Source of the DNA: Pseudomonas sp. LS1212
GTDB lineage: Bacteria > Pseudomonadota > Gammaproteobacteria > Pseudomonadales > Pseudomonadaceae
Assembly: GCF_024741815.1 (NCBI RefSeq)
Contig: NZ_CP102951.1
Location: forward strand, 2,805,001 to 2,869,000
Direction of reading: 5' to 3'
DNA: 64,000 nt
The stretch's first letter is position 1. The number at the start of each line of letters is the position of its first letter. Made by a program: the position numbers and the translations under genes. Positions 52,496 through 61,944 of the stretch are shown in pieces. The notes under the pieces were generated by a model. The model saw nothing but the letters and a program-made list of their open reading frames with translations, did not search any database and was not told where the DNA came from.

Positions 52496-53917
52496 TCAGC
52501 GATCGAAGTGGTCGCTCACTGCACAAGCGGCCTTGAATAGAATGTGTGCGACGAAATCGATTTCCTGTTCGGTGATGATCAGCGGCGGCAGGAAGCGCAC
52601 GGTTGCACCATGACGCCCGCCGAGTTCGACAATCAGCCCGTGGCGCAAGCACGCCTGCTGGAAGTACTTGGCCCTGGCGCTGTCGACCGGTGGATGCCCT
52701 TGCACGTCCGGGGTGCCTGCCGGGTCGACGATCTCCATCCCCAGCATCAACCCGCGACCGCGCACATCACCGACCCAGGCGAACTCGTTTTTCAACGCCA
52801 GCAGATGCTGGCGCAGGCACGCACCGACGGTTTCGGCGTGGGCCACCAGCCCTTCATCCCTGATGAAACGCAGCGTCGCGGTACCGGCCGCCATCGCCAG
52901 TTGATTGCCGCGGAATGTGCCGGCATGGGCGCCAGGCTGCCAGACGTCCAGCGAGTCGTTGTAGACCATGACCGACAGCGGCAGACCGCCACCGATGGCC
53001 TTGGACAAGGTGATGACGTCCGGCGTGATACCGGAATGCTCGAAACCGAACATCTGGCCACTGCGGGCGATGCCGCACTGGATCTCGTCGACGATCAGCG
53101 CAATGCCGTGAGCCTGGGTCAAGCGGCGAAGTTCCTGGAGCCAGCGATCCGGGGCGGTAATCACCCCGCCCTCGCCCTGGATCGGTTCCAGAATCATTGC
53201 CGCTGGTGCGGTGACACCGCTTTCCGGGTCGTTGAGCAAATGCTCGAGGTAGCGCAGGTTCAAGGTCACGCCTTGCTCGCCGGCAACACCGAACGGACAA
53301 CGGTAATCGTGGGGGAACGGCAGGCGCTGTACGCCTGGCATCAAGGCACCGAGGGCATTTTTTGGCGACAGGTTGCCGCTGATGGCCAGCGTCCCCAGCG
53401 TCATGCCATGGTAAGCCCCTTCAAACGCCAGGATCGAGTGTCGCCCCGTGGCCGTGCGGGTCAGTTTGAGCGCCGCTTCGACCGCATCGGCACCGCTTGG
53501 GCCGCAAAACTGGATGCGCGCATTGCGAGCGAATTCTGTGGGCAGACAGCCAAAAATTTCTTGTACGAATGCATCCTTCACAGGGGTCATGAGGTCCAGG
53601 GTGTGCATCGGCACACCGGCCGCCATGACTTGGGTGATGGCTTCGATAATCACCGGATGGTTGTGGCCCAGCGCCAGGGTTCCAGCACCGGCCAGGCAAT
53701 CGACAAACACTTGCCCCCGACTGTCCTGCACATAAATGCCATGGGCTCGCTCGAGCACCAGTGGAATGCGCCGCGGGTAACTGCGGGCATTGGACTCCTG
53801 CTGTTGCTGGCGTTCCAGCAGTGGCGTCGGATCCAGGCAGTAAGGGCTCGACAGACCGGTATGCAACAGGCGCAGCTGTTGCGCGCCACCCGCTGTGACA
53901 TTCGAAAAGGCACTCAT
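52496..53917 (-). CDS. Diaminobutyrate-2-oxoglutarate aminotransferase
   Basis: A 473-residue class-III aminotransferase. The PLP-Lys motif is ITLSKAIGGGLPLSVM, with GPSGADAVEAALKLTR and EPIQGEGG upstream. The sequence style is PvdH/EctB-like, making 2,4-diaminobutyrate (Dab) from aspartate semialdehyde. ATG 53917 follows CCTGGAGGAAATC. It lies beside a TonB receptor and NRPS genes, so Dab is probably a building block of the peptide siderophore. A 54003 hairpin separates it from the receptor gene. Confidence 0.87.
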   Translation of the reverse strand: MSAFSNVTAGGAQQLRLLHTGLSSPYCLDPTPLLERQQQQESNARSYPRRIPLVLERAHGIYVQDSRGQVFVDCLAGAGTLALGHNHPVIIEAITQVMAAGVPMHTLDLMTPVKDAFVQEIFGCLPTEFARNARIQFCGPSGADAVEAALKLTRTATGRHSILAFEGAYHGMTLGTLAISGNLSPKNALGALMPGVQRLPFPHDYRCPFGVAGEQGVTLNLRYLEHLLNDPESGVTAPAAMILEPIQGEGGVITAPDRWLQELRRLTQAHGIALIVDEIQCGIARSGQMFGFEHSGITPDVITLSKAIGGGLPLSVMVYNDSLDVWQPGAHAGTFRGNQLAMAAGTATLRFIRDEGLVAHAETVGACLRQHLLALKNEFAWVGDVRGRGLMLGMEIVDPAGTPDVQGHPPVDSARAKYFQQACLRHGLIVELGGRHGATVRFLPPLIITEQEIDFVAHILFKAACAVSDHFDR

Positions 53918-54002
53918 GATTTCCTCCAGGGAGGCTGGGTTTGGAAGGGAACGGGGCTGCCTGAATACGAACGTCTGAGGCAGCGACAACCTTGAAACCG
54001 AA

Positions 54003-54025
54003 CGCGGGGAGCCTGCCTCCCCGCG
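54003..54025. terminator. Hairpin between receptor and aminotransferase genes
   Basis: CGCGGGGAG, loop CCTGC, CTCCCCGCG, a 9-bp stem directly after the receptor stop on the minus strand. Weak T-run, so partial terminator or attenuator. Confidence 0.5.
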
Positions 54026-54034
54026 CCCATGGGG

Positions 54035-56095
54035 TTACATGTCGTAACGCAGAACCAGACCCACCGTGCGCGGCGCGCCGACGTCGATGATGTCGCCGCT
54101 GCGGTTGTTGGTGACGTATTCCTTGTCGAAGGCGTTTTTCACGAAGCCGGACACGGCGATGTTCTTGGTGATCTTGTACTCGGTGTTGAAGTTGACCAGC
54201 CAGTAGTTATCGCTCTTGCGCTCGTCGATGACCTGCCCGTCCGCGTCGAACTCGTATTCCGACGGCGTGGAGCTCTGGTAGGTGACATCAGTGTTGAAGG
54301 TCAGGCGGTCGTCCCAACGATAGGTACCGCCCACCGACATCTTGTATTTAGGCGCATAGAGGAACGACTCGCCGCTCATGTCCCGGCCGTCACCCGTGAC
54401 GAAGTCCTTGTACTTGCCATCGGTAACGGCGCCACCGGCGGTCAGGGTCAGCTGTTCAGTGATGTCTTTTTCAACAAAGACTTCCAGGCCCTTGATGTCA
54501 CTGCGACCGGCGTTGAAGACTTGAACGAATTCAGTGTTCGGGTCCAGCATACTAACCTGCTGGTCTTTCCAGTCGGTGTAGTACAGGTTGGCGCGGGTAC
54601 GCAGGCTCTTGTCGAAGAACGAACCGCGGTAGGACAGCTCGTAGTTGGTGGTGTATTCCGGGTCGTAGGGCTGGTGACCGCCACCGGCGCGAACGTTGAC
54701 GCCACCGCCGCGATAGCCTTTCTGCACCATGAAACCGAGGTACTGATTCGTGGCCAGCTCGTAGTCGATACCGAGTTTCGGCAGTACGGCATCAAACGAT
54801 TTGCTGACTTCCCCCGGGCTGGAGAAGTCATCCTGATCGATGTCGGTGTCGTTCGTCTCGTGGTCGTAGCGCAGACCGGTGATCAACGTCCAGCGCGGTG
54901 CGAACGTCCAGTTGACTTCACCAAACACCGCCTTGTTTTCAATCTTCGTATCACCCTTGACGGTGCCGAACAGTTCGTCATCGAACAACAACCTGTCGTG
55001 GAAGTTGTTGGTGTTGTGACCATAGTAGGCACCGACAAAACTCTTGACCGTGTCCGAGGTGTAATTCAGACGCAGCTCCTGACTGAAAAGGTCGCCGTCC
55101 TGCTTGCGCAGAATGACCTGGTTGGCGTCGGCAGTCTGGTCGAAGTCCAGACGGTTACTGTAGTCCGAACGGGTATTGGCGGTGAGGCTGGTCAGGGACC
55201 AGGCATCGTTCAGGCGGTAATCCACTTTGGCGCTGAGGGTGTCCTGCTTGAGGTTGTCGAACGCCTTGGTATCGGACGACACGTCGTAATAACGGACCTT
55301 GTCGTTGACACGCATCACCGAGCGGTCGCCCTGACGGTTTTCACCATGGGCGTAGGTCAGCAAAACGTCTGTGTCGTCATTGGGCAGGATCAGCAATTTG
55401 CCGCGGGCGTTGCTGGTGCGACGCGGGTTGGCATCGTCATTGAGTGCAACGTTGCGGATGTAACCGTCACCTTCCTGGTAATCCACGGCGATGCGTCCGG
55501 CGATCTTGTCGTCAACGATCGAACCGCCACCGGCAACGGCCGCTCCGTGCTCACCATATGTCCCCACATTGGTTTGCGCCGAGAAGGTCGGCTGGAAGGT
55601 TGGATTCTTGGTCTGGATGACCACCGCACCGGCCAGGGAATTTCGGCCCTGAGTGGTGGACTGCGGACCGAGGAACACTTCGACCTGCTCTGCATCCCAG
55701 AGCGGGATCGGGCTGAGGGTCAGTGCGCGGTTCGGCTGCTGGGCGCCGTCGATGTAAACCGATACCGCACCGTTGAGGGTCGCTGGGCCCTGGTCGTCGA
55801 AACCGGACACCGGCACACCGCGAATACCCCAGTTTTCATTGCCGGCCTGGTTGTACACACCCGGCGTACGAGCAAACACATCCACCAGATCCTTGTCACC
55901 GTGTTCGCGCAGCTGTTCGTCGGTGACGACCACGACGCTGGACTGGGTTTGCTCCAGGGTGCGGTTGATTTTTTCACCCGTCACCGTGATCGGAGCGATC
56001 TCCAATGTGTTCGACTGTTCGACTGCCCATGCACTGTTTACCAGGCACACGGCCGACCCCACAGCCAACGCAATTGTGTTTCTTTTGAAATTCAC
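54035..56095 (-). CDS. TonB-dependent outer-membrane receptor, siderophore type
   Basis: A 686-residue receptor with signal peptide (IALAVGSAVCLVNSAWAV), TonB-box region EIAPITVTGEK, plug (VVVVTDEQLREHG, GVPVSGFDDQGP) and a beta-barrel ending RYDM. It is divergent from the hydroxylase/NRPS genes across a Fur-box-like site (56197-56215). It is likely the receptor for the siderophore made by the adjacent NRPS. Confidence 0.9.
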   Translation of the reverse strand: MNFKRNTIALAVGSAVCLVNSAWAVEQSNTLEIAPITVTGEKINRTLEQTQSSVVVVTDEQLREHGDKDLVDVFARTPGVYNQAGNENWGIRGVPVSGFDDQGPATLNGAVSVYIDGAQQPNRALTLSPIPLWDAEQVEVFLGPQSTTQGRNSLAGAVVIQTKNPTFQPTFSAQTNVGTYGEHGAAVAGGGSIVDDKIAGRIAVDYQEGDGYIRNVALNDDANPRRTSNARGKLLILPNDDTDVLLTYAHGENRQGDRSVMRVNDKVRYYDVSSDTKAFDNLKQDTLSAKVDYRLNDAWSLTSLTANTRSDYSNRLDFDQTADANQVILRKQDGDLFSQELRLNYTSDTVKSFVGAYYGHNTNNFHDRLLFDDELFGTVKGDTKIENKAVFGEVNWTFAPRWTLITGLRYDHETNDTDIDQDDFSSPGEVSKSFDAVLPKLGIDYELATNQYLGFMVQKGYRGGGVNVRAGGGHQPYDPEYTTNYELSYRGSFFDKSLRTRANLYYTDWKDQQVSMLDPNTEFVQVFNAGRSDIKGLEVFVEKDITEQLTLTAGGAVTDGKYKDFVTGDGRDMSGESFLYAPKYKMSVGGTYRWDDRLTFNTDVTYQSSTPSEYEFDADGQVIDERKSDNYWLVNFNTEYKITKNIAVSGFVKNAFDKEYVTNNRSGDIIDVGAPRTVGLVLRYDM

Positions 56096-56176
56096 GCCCC
56101 GCTCCCCTGCTACAGATATTTGTTGTTTTTCAACTAGCTGAATGCTCTACGGCGCCAGCGGGGCGGAGTCTAATCC

Positions 56177-56190
56177 AAAAAAAAAAAAAA
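56177..56190 (+). repeat. Poly-A tract of 14 bases
   Basis: Fourteen consecutive A on the + strand lie between the receptor ATG and the Fur-like box. Such a homopolymer is prone to slippage, and its place within the promoter zone could tune expression. Confidence 0.6.
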
Positions 56191-56196
56191 GGGAAT

Positions 56197-56215
56197 AATA
56201 TTGATAATCCATCTC
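56197..56215. promoter_or_regulatory. Fur-box-like sequence
   Basis: AATATTGATAATCCATCTC matches the 19-bp Fur consensus (GATAATGATAATCATTATC) at 14 of 19 positions. It lies between two divergent iron-uptake genes, so it may control both directions under iron limitation. Confidence 0.62.
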
Positions 56216-56353
56216 ATTAGTAATTAATATGCCGCTATGTATCAGAATGTGTACATTTAAATCGCGCTCTGCGCTGGCGATTTCTGCCTTGTTTTCAAGA
56301 TGTGCCAGCGTCGTACCGATTGACTAAAAAAAGATAAAAAGGATGCGCAGCGG

Positions 56354-57331
56354 ATGACCTCAATCGAACACCTGAACGGGCGTTCCGAGCCTTTTCCCAT
56401 TGTTCCAGCAGATGGCATCGAGTTGTCGTTACCCGTGCTGGTACAGGCGGCGCCGGGACAGTCGATTCATGATATCGACGCGTCGATCCGCGATAGCCTG
56501 CCCCATGCGCTGACCACCGTTGGCGGGGTGCTGTTCCGTGGCTTCAGCGTTGCCACGCCCATCGACTTCAAGCGCTTCGCCGCCAGTTTCGGCGCACCGC
56601 TGGCCAGTTACGAATTCGGCTCCACACCGCGCAGCAAAGTGTTTGCCGGGGTCTATAGCTCCACCGAATACCCGGCCCATCAATTCATCCCCTTGCACAA
56701 CGAGCAGGCCTACACCCGGCCATGGCCTTCGCGCATCTGGTTCCACTGCATCAAGGCCAGTGAAACTGGTGGCGAAACGCCGATTGCCGACAGCCGCCTG
56801 ATCTACCAGCGCATGCCAGTCGAGATCCGCGAGCTGTTCGCCAGTCGCGAGCTTCTATATGTGCGCAATTACAGCGGCGCACTGGACCTGCCCTGGCAGA
56901 AAGTCTTCAACACCGAAGAGCGCGCCCAGGTTGAACGCTACTGCCAGGACAACGACATCGAGTGGGAATGGAAAGCCGATGGCGACCTGCGCACCCGCCA
57001 GCGTTGCGCCGCCGTGCTGCAGCATCCCGATACCAGTGAGTGGGTCTGGTTCAACCAGGCGCACCTGTTCCATGTTTCGGCCATCGAACCGGGCGTACGC
57101 GCCAGCCTGCTGGCGGCAGTGGGTGAAGAGAACCTGCCACGGCACGTTTATTTCGGCGACGGCTCGGCCATTCCCGACGACGTGCTCGACACCGTGCGCG
57201 AAGTCTATCGCCAGACTGCCATCAGTTTTCCCTGGCAGCCCGGCGATATCCTGATGCTCGACAATCGACTGGTCGCCCACGGCCGCAATCCTTACACCGG
57301 TGACCGCAAAGTCATCGTTGCCATGGCGTGA
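56354..57331 (+). CDS. TauD/SyrP-like Fe(II)/2-oxoglutarate amino-acid beta-hydroxylase (first)
   Basis: A 325-residue TauD/TfdA-family dioxygenase. Iron ligands are seen in PLHNEQAY and VAHGRNPYTG, and the 2-oxoglutarate Arg in the final segment. SyrP-like enzymes beta-hydroxylate Asp or His on NRPS carrier proteins, giving iron-binding residues. GGATGCGCAGCGG precedes ATG 56354. The next gene begins 8 bp after its stop, so they are one operon. Confidence 0.88.
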   Translation: MTSIEHLNGRSEPFPIVPADGIELSLPVLVQAAPGQSIHDIDASIRDSLPHALTTVGGVLFRGFSVATPIDFKRFAASFGAPLASYEFGSTPRSKVFAGVYSSTEYPAHQFIPLHNEQAYTRPWPSRIWFHCIKASETGGETPIADSRLIYQRMPVEIRELFASRELLYVRNYSGALDLPWQKVFNTEERAQVERYCQDNDIEWEWKADGDLRTRQRCAAVLQHPDTSEWVWFNQAHLFHVSAIEPGVRASLLAAVGEENLPRHVYFGDGSAIPDDVLDTVREVYRQTAISFPWQPGDILMLDNRLVAHGRNPYTGDRKVIVAMA

Positions 57332-57338
57332 ATTGCAC

Positions 57339-60300
57339 ATGTTCTCATTCAATCACTGGATCGAAGTGCTGGAAGCCAACGCCCGGCATTTCCCGCAGCG
57401 TGCTGCCCTGCATTTCCTGCCGGACGGCGTCGAGATCGGCGAAACCCTGACCTTTGCCCAGTTGCACGAGCAGTCCCGATCGCTGGCGGCCGCACTGCAA
57501 TCGCGCTATGCCCCGGGCGATCGCGTGTTGTTGATGCTGCCCAGCAGCCTAGATTACGCCCACGCGTTCTGCGCCTGTTTATATGCCGGCCTGATCGCCG
57601 TGCCGTTGTTCCCGCCACCGTCGCGCAAGCCCCGGCACCTCGACCGGGTTCGCAAGGTGGTGGTGGATGCCGAACCGGCACTGATCCTGGCACCCGCGGA
57701 TCACTGCCAGGGTTTGCTGGAATTGGTGGAAAACCAGGTCGATGTACTGACGGTCCAGGACCTGGGCACGCCGCCGGCCAGTCAGTGGACACGCCCGGAC
57801 GTGGACGGTGCGACCGTGGCGTTCCTGCAATACACCTCCGGCTCCACCGGCACGCCAAAAGGCGTTGAAGTACGTCAGCGCAACCTGATCGCCAACGTCG
57901 AACTGATGCGTCAGGCCTACGGTTTCGATGAGCATGGCGGCATGGTCAACTGGCTGCCGCTGTACCACGACATGGGCCTGATCGGCGGTTTGCTGGCCCC
58001 GCTCTACAGCGGCATGCCCTGCTACCTGATGGCCTCGCAGACCTTCGTCAACGCGCCGTCAACCTGGCTGCAGGCGTTGAGTCGCTACCGCGCCACCGCC
58101 AGTTTTGCCCCCAACTTCGCCTACGCCCTGTGCAACCGGGTGGTCAGCGACAGCCTTATCGCACAGCTCGACTTGAGCGCCTGGCAACACGCAATCAACG
58201 GTGCCGAACCGATCCACCCCGGCACCCTCGAAGCCTTCGCCCAGCGCTTTGCCCCTTGCGGTCTCAACCCTCTGGCAATCAGCCCCGGTTATGGCCAGGC
58301 CGAAGCGACATTGTGCGTCAGCGCCACGCCGGCCGACGCATTGCCGGTAGTGTTGCGCCTGGACAAGGCCGTACTGGAAACCGGTCGCGTCGAGTTGGCG
58401 GCCACCGATGCCGCCGCCGTGGAGTTCGTCGCCTGCGGTTATCCGCAAGCCTTGCACAGTATTGCCATCGTCAACCCGCAGAGCCATGAACGCTGCGTTG
58501 CCGATCGCATCGGCGAAGTCTGGCTGAGGGGCCCGAGCAACGCCGAAGCCTATTGGAAAAACCCCGAAGCCAGTCGCGAAGCCTTTGAGGCGCGCATTGT
58601 CGGTGAGCCCGGCAACTACCTGCGCTCCGGCGACCTGGGTTTCATGCACGAAGGCCAGGTGGTGATCTGCGGGCGGCTCAAGGACTTGCTGATTCTCAAC
58701 GGGCGCAACCTGTACCCCCACGACATCGAATTTGCCATTACCGATTCCGAGCCAGGCATTCGCACCGGACGCATCGCCGCGTTCTCGGAAATGGACCCGG
58801 TGCTGGGCCGCGAGAAACTGGTGATCGTCGCCGAGCCACAACGCAAGTTCGTCGACCCGGCGCATCACCCGGCGCTGTTTGCGTCGATGCAAAACGCCGT
58901 GCGTGAAGCTGCCGACTGCGGCATTGATCAGATTGTGCTGGTGGAAGCCGGCACCATTCCGATGACCACCAGCGGCAAGATCGCTCGTCAGGGTGTTCGC
59001 AAACAACTGGCCGCGGGCACCTTGAGCATCATTGCCCAGAGCGGTGGGCAGATCGCGTCGAACAGCGAAACCATTGACCTCATTCAACTGAAGCATCGCG
59101 TGGGCAATGCCCCGCAACTCGCGCAAACCGCGTGCCGTCTATGGCTTGAGCAAACCCTGCACGAGGTCAATCCGTACCTGACGGCAGACTTTGAACTCAG
59201 CCTGATCGGCCTCGGTCTGGACTCCATCAGCGTGGCCGACTTCGCCGCCCGCCTGCACAAGGATCTGGGCTGGAACCTCGACACCCAAAGCCTGTTCGGC
59301 GAACAAACGCTGGAGGAATGGGCGCTGGCCTTGCAGGTGTTCCTGGGCGAGCCATCACCGACGGCCAGCGCCTCGACCGAGCGTGCGAACGTCAGCCAGA
59401 GTCGTCAATCATTCGCGCAAAGCCGCCTGTGGTTCTTGCGCCAACTGAATCCGGACGACACCCGGCACAACCTGGTGTTGCACCTGAGCCTGCAAGGTCC
59501 GCTGAACATCGAAACCCTGGCGCTGCGCCTGAACACCCTCGTCAATCGTCACAGTGTGCTGCGTACGGTGTATCGGGATGGCGTCGATGGGCCGCAGCAA
59601 CAGGTTTTACCAGCCACGACTGTACCGCTGACCTGGCACGATCTGCGTGATCAGAGCGGGCCGCAGCAACAGCAGGCACTCAGCGACTGTCTGGCAAACG
59701 AACACGCCACGCCAATCAACCTCGAGGCCGGGCCGCTGCTGCGCGCCCAACTGCTCAGCCTTAAAGATGGGCAGCATGACCTGCTGCTGACCCTGCACCA
59801 CATCGCCTTCGACGGGCGCTCGGCGCAAGTGCTGCTGGCGGAACTGGCCGGTTCGGCCGACGCTGAATTGCCGGTGCAGTACCTGGATTTCGCCCAATGG
59901 GAAGCCACGCACTGGAGCGAACAGCGAATCGCCGCGGAACAAGGCTTCTGGCGTGAGCATCTGGCAAACGTACCGCAAACCCTCGAACTGGGTGGTAGCG
60001 GCCAGACCCCGGGCGAGCACAGCCTGAACTTCACGGTGCCCCAGGCGACCTGCGAACACCTTGCATCGATGGCCCGCGAGCAAGGCATGACCCTGTTCAT
60101 GCTGCTTTTGGCCAGCTATCAGTTGGTGCTCAAGCAACTCGGCGGGCAGCAACAGTTTCTGCTGGGCACCGATGTCAGTGGCCGGCCGCTGGCGGAACAC
60201 AACGACGTCATCGGTTTCTTCGTCAACCAGCTGACCCTGCGCTGTGACCTGCACGGCGAACCGACGCTGGCCGGTTTCCTTGAGCGGGTGCGCGATGAAG

Positions 60301-60767
60301 CGCGACTGGCTTACGCCCATCAGGGTCTGCCTTTCGATCTGGTGGTGTCGGCGCTGGCGCCGGAGCGCCGTCCCGGTCACTCGCCGCTGTTCCAGGTCAA
60401 GCTCAACTATCAACCGTCACGGGTAACACCGACCGCTATCGCCGGTGCACGTATGACTTCGCTGGACGTAGTGCAGGCACCGGGAGATTTCCACCTGGTG
60501 CTCGATCTGGTGCACGGCACCAAAGGCATCGACGCGACCCTCAAGTACCGCGGCGAATACTTCGATCAGGATCGCGCCCTGCGCCTGCAACACCTGTGGA
60601 CACGCCTGCTGGACGAAGCCCAAAACCTGCTGGACGAACCGCTGCCGGCACTGGCCGAACGGCTGGGCACCTGGGATCAGACTTTCCAGCGTGAACGCCA
60701 ACAGTCCCAGGCGCTGGCCGGTCGCAGCCAGATGATGCAAACCAAACGTCGCTCATTGACCCTCTAA
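57339..60767 (+). CDS. NRPS starter: fatty-acyl-AMP ligase, ACP, condensation domain
   Basis: A 1,142-residue lipo-initiation enzyme. A fatty-acyl-AMP ligase comes first (FLQYTSGSTGTPKGVEV, LPLYHDMGLIGG, GYGQAEATL, YLRSGDLGF), then a carrier protein with the phosphopantetheine Ser in LIGLGLDSISV, then a condensation domain with intact HHIAFDG. It activates a fatty acid, loads it, and transfers it onto the first amino acid, a C-starter arrangement of lipopeptides. The stop is followed within 20 bp by the second hydroxylase gene. Start at 57339 is chosen because it begins the FAAL fold; the ribosome site is weak. Confidence 0.9.
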   Translation: MFSFNHWIEVLEANARHFPQRAALHFLPDGVEIGETLTFAQLHEQSRSLAAALQSRYAPGDRVLLMLPSSLDYAHAFCACLYAGLIAVPLFPPPSRKPRHLDRVRKVVVDAEPALILAPADHCQGLLELVENQVDVLTVQDLGTPPASQWTRPDVDGATVAFLQYTSGSTGTPKGVEVRQRNLIANVELMRQAYGFDEHGGMVNWLPLYHDMGLIGGLLAPLYSGMPCYLMASQTFVNAPSTWLQALSRYRATASFAPNFAYALCNRVVSDSLIAQLDLSAWQHAINGAEPIHPGTLEAFAQRFAPCGLNPLAISPGYGQAEATLCVSATPADALPVVLRLDKAVLETGRVELAATDAAAVEFVACGYPQALHSIAIVNPQSHERCVADRIGEVWLRGPSNAEAYWKNPEASREAFEARIVGEPGNYLRSGDLGFMHEGQVVICGRLKDLLILNGRNLYPHDIEFAITDSEPGIRTGRIAAFSEMDPVLGREKLVIVAEPQRKFVDPAHHPALFASMQNAVREAADCGIDQIVLVEAGTIPMTTSGKIARQGVRKQLAAGTLSIIAQSGGQIASNSETIDLIQLKHRVGNAPQLAQTACRLWLEQTLHEVNPYLTADFELSLIGLGLDSISVADFAARLHKDLGWNLDTQSLFGEQTLEEWALALQVFLGEPSPTASASTERANVSQSRQSFAQSRLWFLRQLNPDDTRHNLVLHLSLQGPLNIETLALRLNTLVNRHSVLRTVYRDGVDGPQQQVLPATTVPLTWHDLRDQSGPQQQQALSDCLANEHATPINLEAGPLLRAQLLSLKDGQHDLLLTLHHIAFDGRSAQVLLAELAGSADAELPVQYLDFAQWEATHWSEQRIAAEQGFWREHLANVPQTLELGGSGQTPGEHSLNFTVPQATCEHLASMAREQGMTLFMLLLASYQLVLKQLGGQQQFLLGTDVSGRPLAEHNDVIGFFVNQLTLRCDLHGEPTLAGFLERVRDEARLAYAHQGLPFDLVVSALAPERRPGHSPLFQVKLNYQPSRVTPTAIAGARMTSLDVVQAPGDFHLVLDLVHGTKGIDATLKYRGEYFDQDRALRLQHLWTRLLDEAQNLLDEPLPALAERLGTWDQTFQRERQQSQALAGRSQMMQTKRRSLTL

Positions 60768-60784
60768 CCGAGTTGGATGCCTTT

Positions 60785-61831
60785 ATGTCTATCGTGCCCC
60801 CATCGTCTCGTGCCCTTGGCGCCGTGCGCCGCAAAGCCATGAACGTCTCGGAGCAGCAACTGGTCAGCGAACGTCTGCTGAGCCCGGACCACGCCTTGCC
60901 ACTGGTGATCGAGCCGGCAGTCAGCGGCGTCGATCTGGTCGCTTGGGCGACCCGGGAGCGCGAATCCCTGGAGAAGAAACTACTGCAGTACGGCGCCCTG
61001 CTGTTTCGCGGGTTCTCGGTGCTGTCGGTGGAGCAATTCGATCAGGTCATCGTCGCCCTCTCCCCCGGCGCGCTGGAATACATGTTCCGCGCCTCGCCGC
61101 GCACCCGGGTCGGCGGCAACATCTACACCTCGACCGATTACCCGGCCGATCAGATGATTTTCCCGCACAACGAGCACTCTTATTCGCCACGCTTTCCGCT
61201 GCGGCTGTTCTTCTATTGCCACATCCCGTCCGAAACCGGCGGTGAAACGCCTATCGGTTCGACCCGTGCCGTGAAGGCGAGCATCAGCCCCGAAATCGAA
61301 GCGCGGTTCCGTGAGAAAGGTGTGCTGTACGTGCGCAACTACGGTGACGGTTTTGGCCTGCCGTGGCAGACCGTGTTCCAGTCCGAAGACCGCAGCAAAG
61401 TGGAAGCCTACTGCGCCAGCGTCGGCATCGAAGTGGAATGGAAGGACAACAATCGCTTGCGCACTCGCCAGCGTGGGCCAGCCGTGGTGCGTCACCCGCG
61501 TACCGGCGAGGAAGTCTGGTTCAACCACGCGACCTTCTTCCACATCAGCACCCTGCCCCCGGCGGTCCGCGATTCGCTGCAAAGCAACTTCAACGACCTC
61601 GACCTGCCCACCAACACCTTTTATGGCGACGGCGAACCGATCGAACCACAAGTACTGGAGTCGCTGCGATCGGCCTACCTTGACTCACTGGTGCGGTTCA
61701 GCTGGCAGCAGGGCGACGTATTGTTCATCGACAACATGCTCGCGGTACACGGTCGCGAACCCTTTACCGGCAAGCGCGCAATCATGACCGGCATGGCAGA
61801 AGCGCTGCTGTCGAGCGACGTCGCCGCCTGA
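60785..61831 (+). CDS. TauD/SyrP-like amino-acid beta-hydroxylase (second)
   Basis: A 348-residue paralogue of the 56354 gene, with HNEHSYSPRFPLR (HxE), the stretch ETGGETPIGSTR and the C-terminal VHGREPFTGKR. Two such enzymes imply two different hydroxylated residues, for example Asp and His. ATG 60785 is chosen; a TTG at 60773 and an ATG at 60839 are alternatives. It belongs to the same operon. Confidence 0.87.
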   Translation: MSIVPPSSRALGAVRRKAMNVSEQQLVSERLLSPDHALPLVIEPAVSGVDLVAWATRERESLEKKLLQYGALLFRGFSVLSVEQFDQVIVALSPGALEYMFRASPRTRVGGNIYTSTDYPADQMIFPHNEHSYSPRFPLRLFFYCHIPSETGGETPIGSTRAVKASISPEIEARFREKGVLYVRNYGDGFGLPWQTVFQSEDRSKVEAYCASVGIEVEWKDNNRLRTRQRGPAVVRHPRTGEEVWFNHATFFHISTLPPAVRDSLQSNFNDLDLPTNTFYGDGEPIEPQVLESLRSAYLDSLVRFSWQQGDVLFIDNMLAVHGREPFTGKRAIMTGMAEALLSSDVAA

Positions 61832-61944
61832 CCTTTCAACGGGCGCATCAGCTGTTCGCAAGAGGCTCGCCTGACAACCGGTCAGCGAGCCTCGGCACCT
61901 CTGCCATGGCCCAGGTTTAAGCCCCATTTTTAGTCGAGTTGAAC

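Noticed and set aside
54029..56137. Very long open frame (702 codons) on the + strand
   Set aside because: It is antisense to the TonB receptor, whose frame has a signal peptide, TonB box and barrel end. The antisense translation has no motif; long antisense frames are common in GC-rich DNA.
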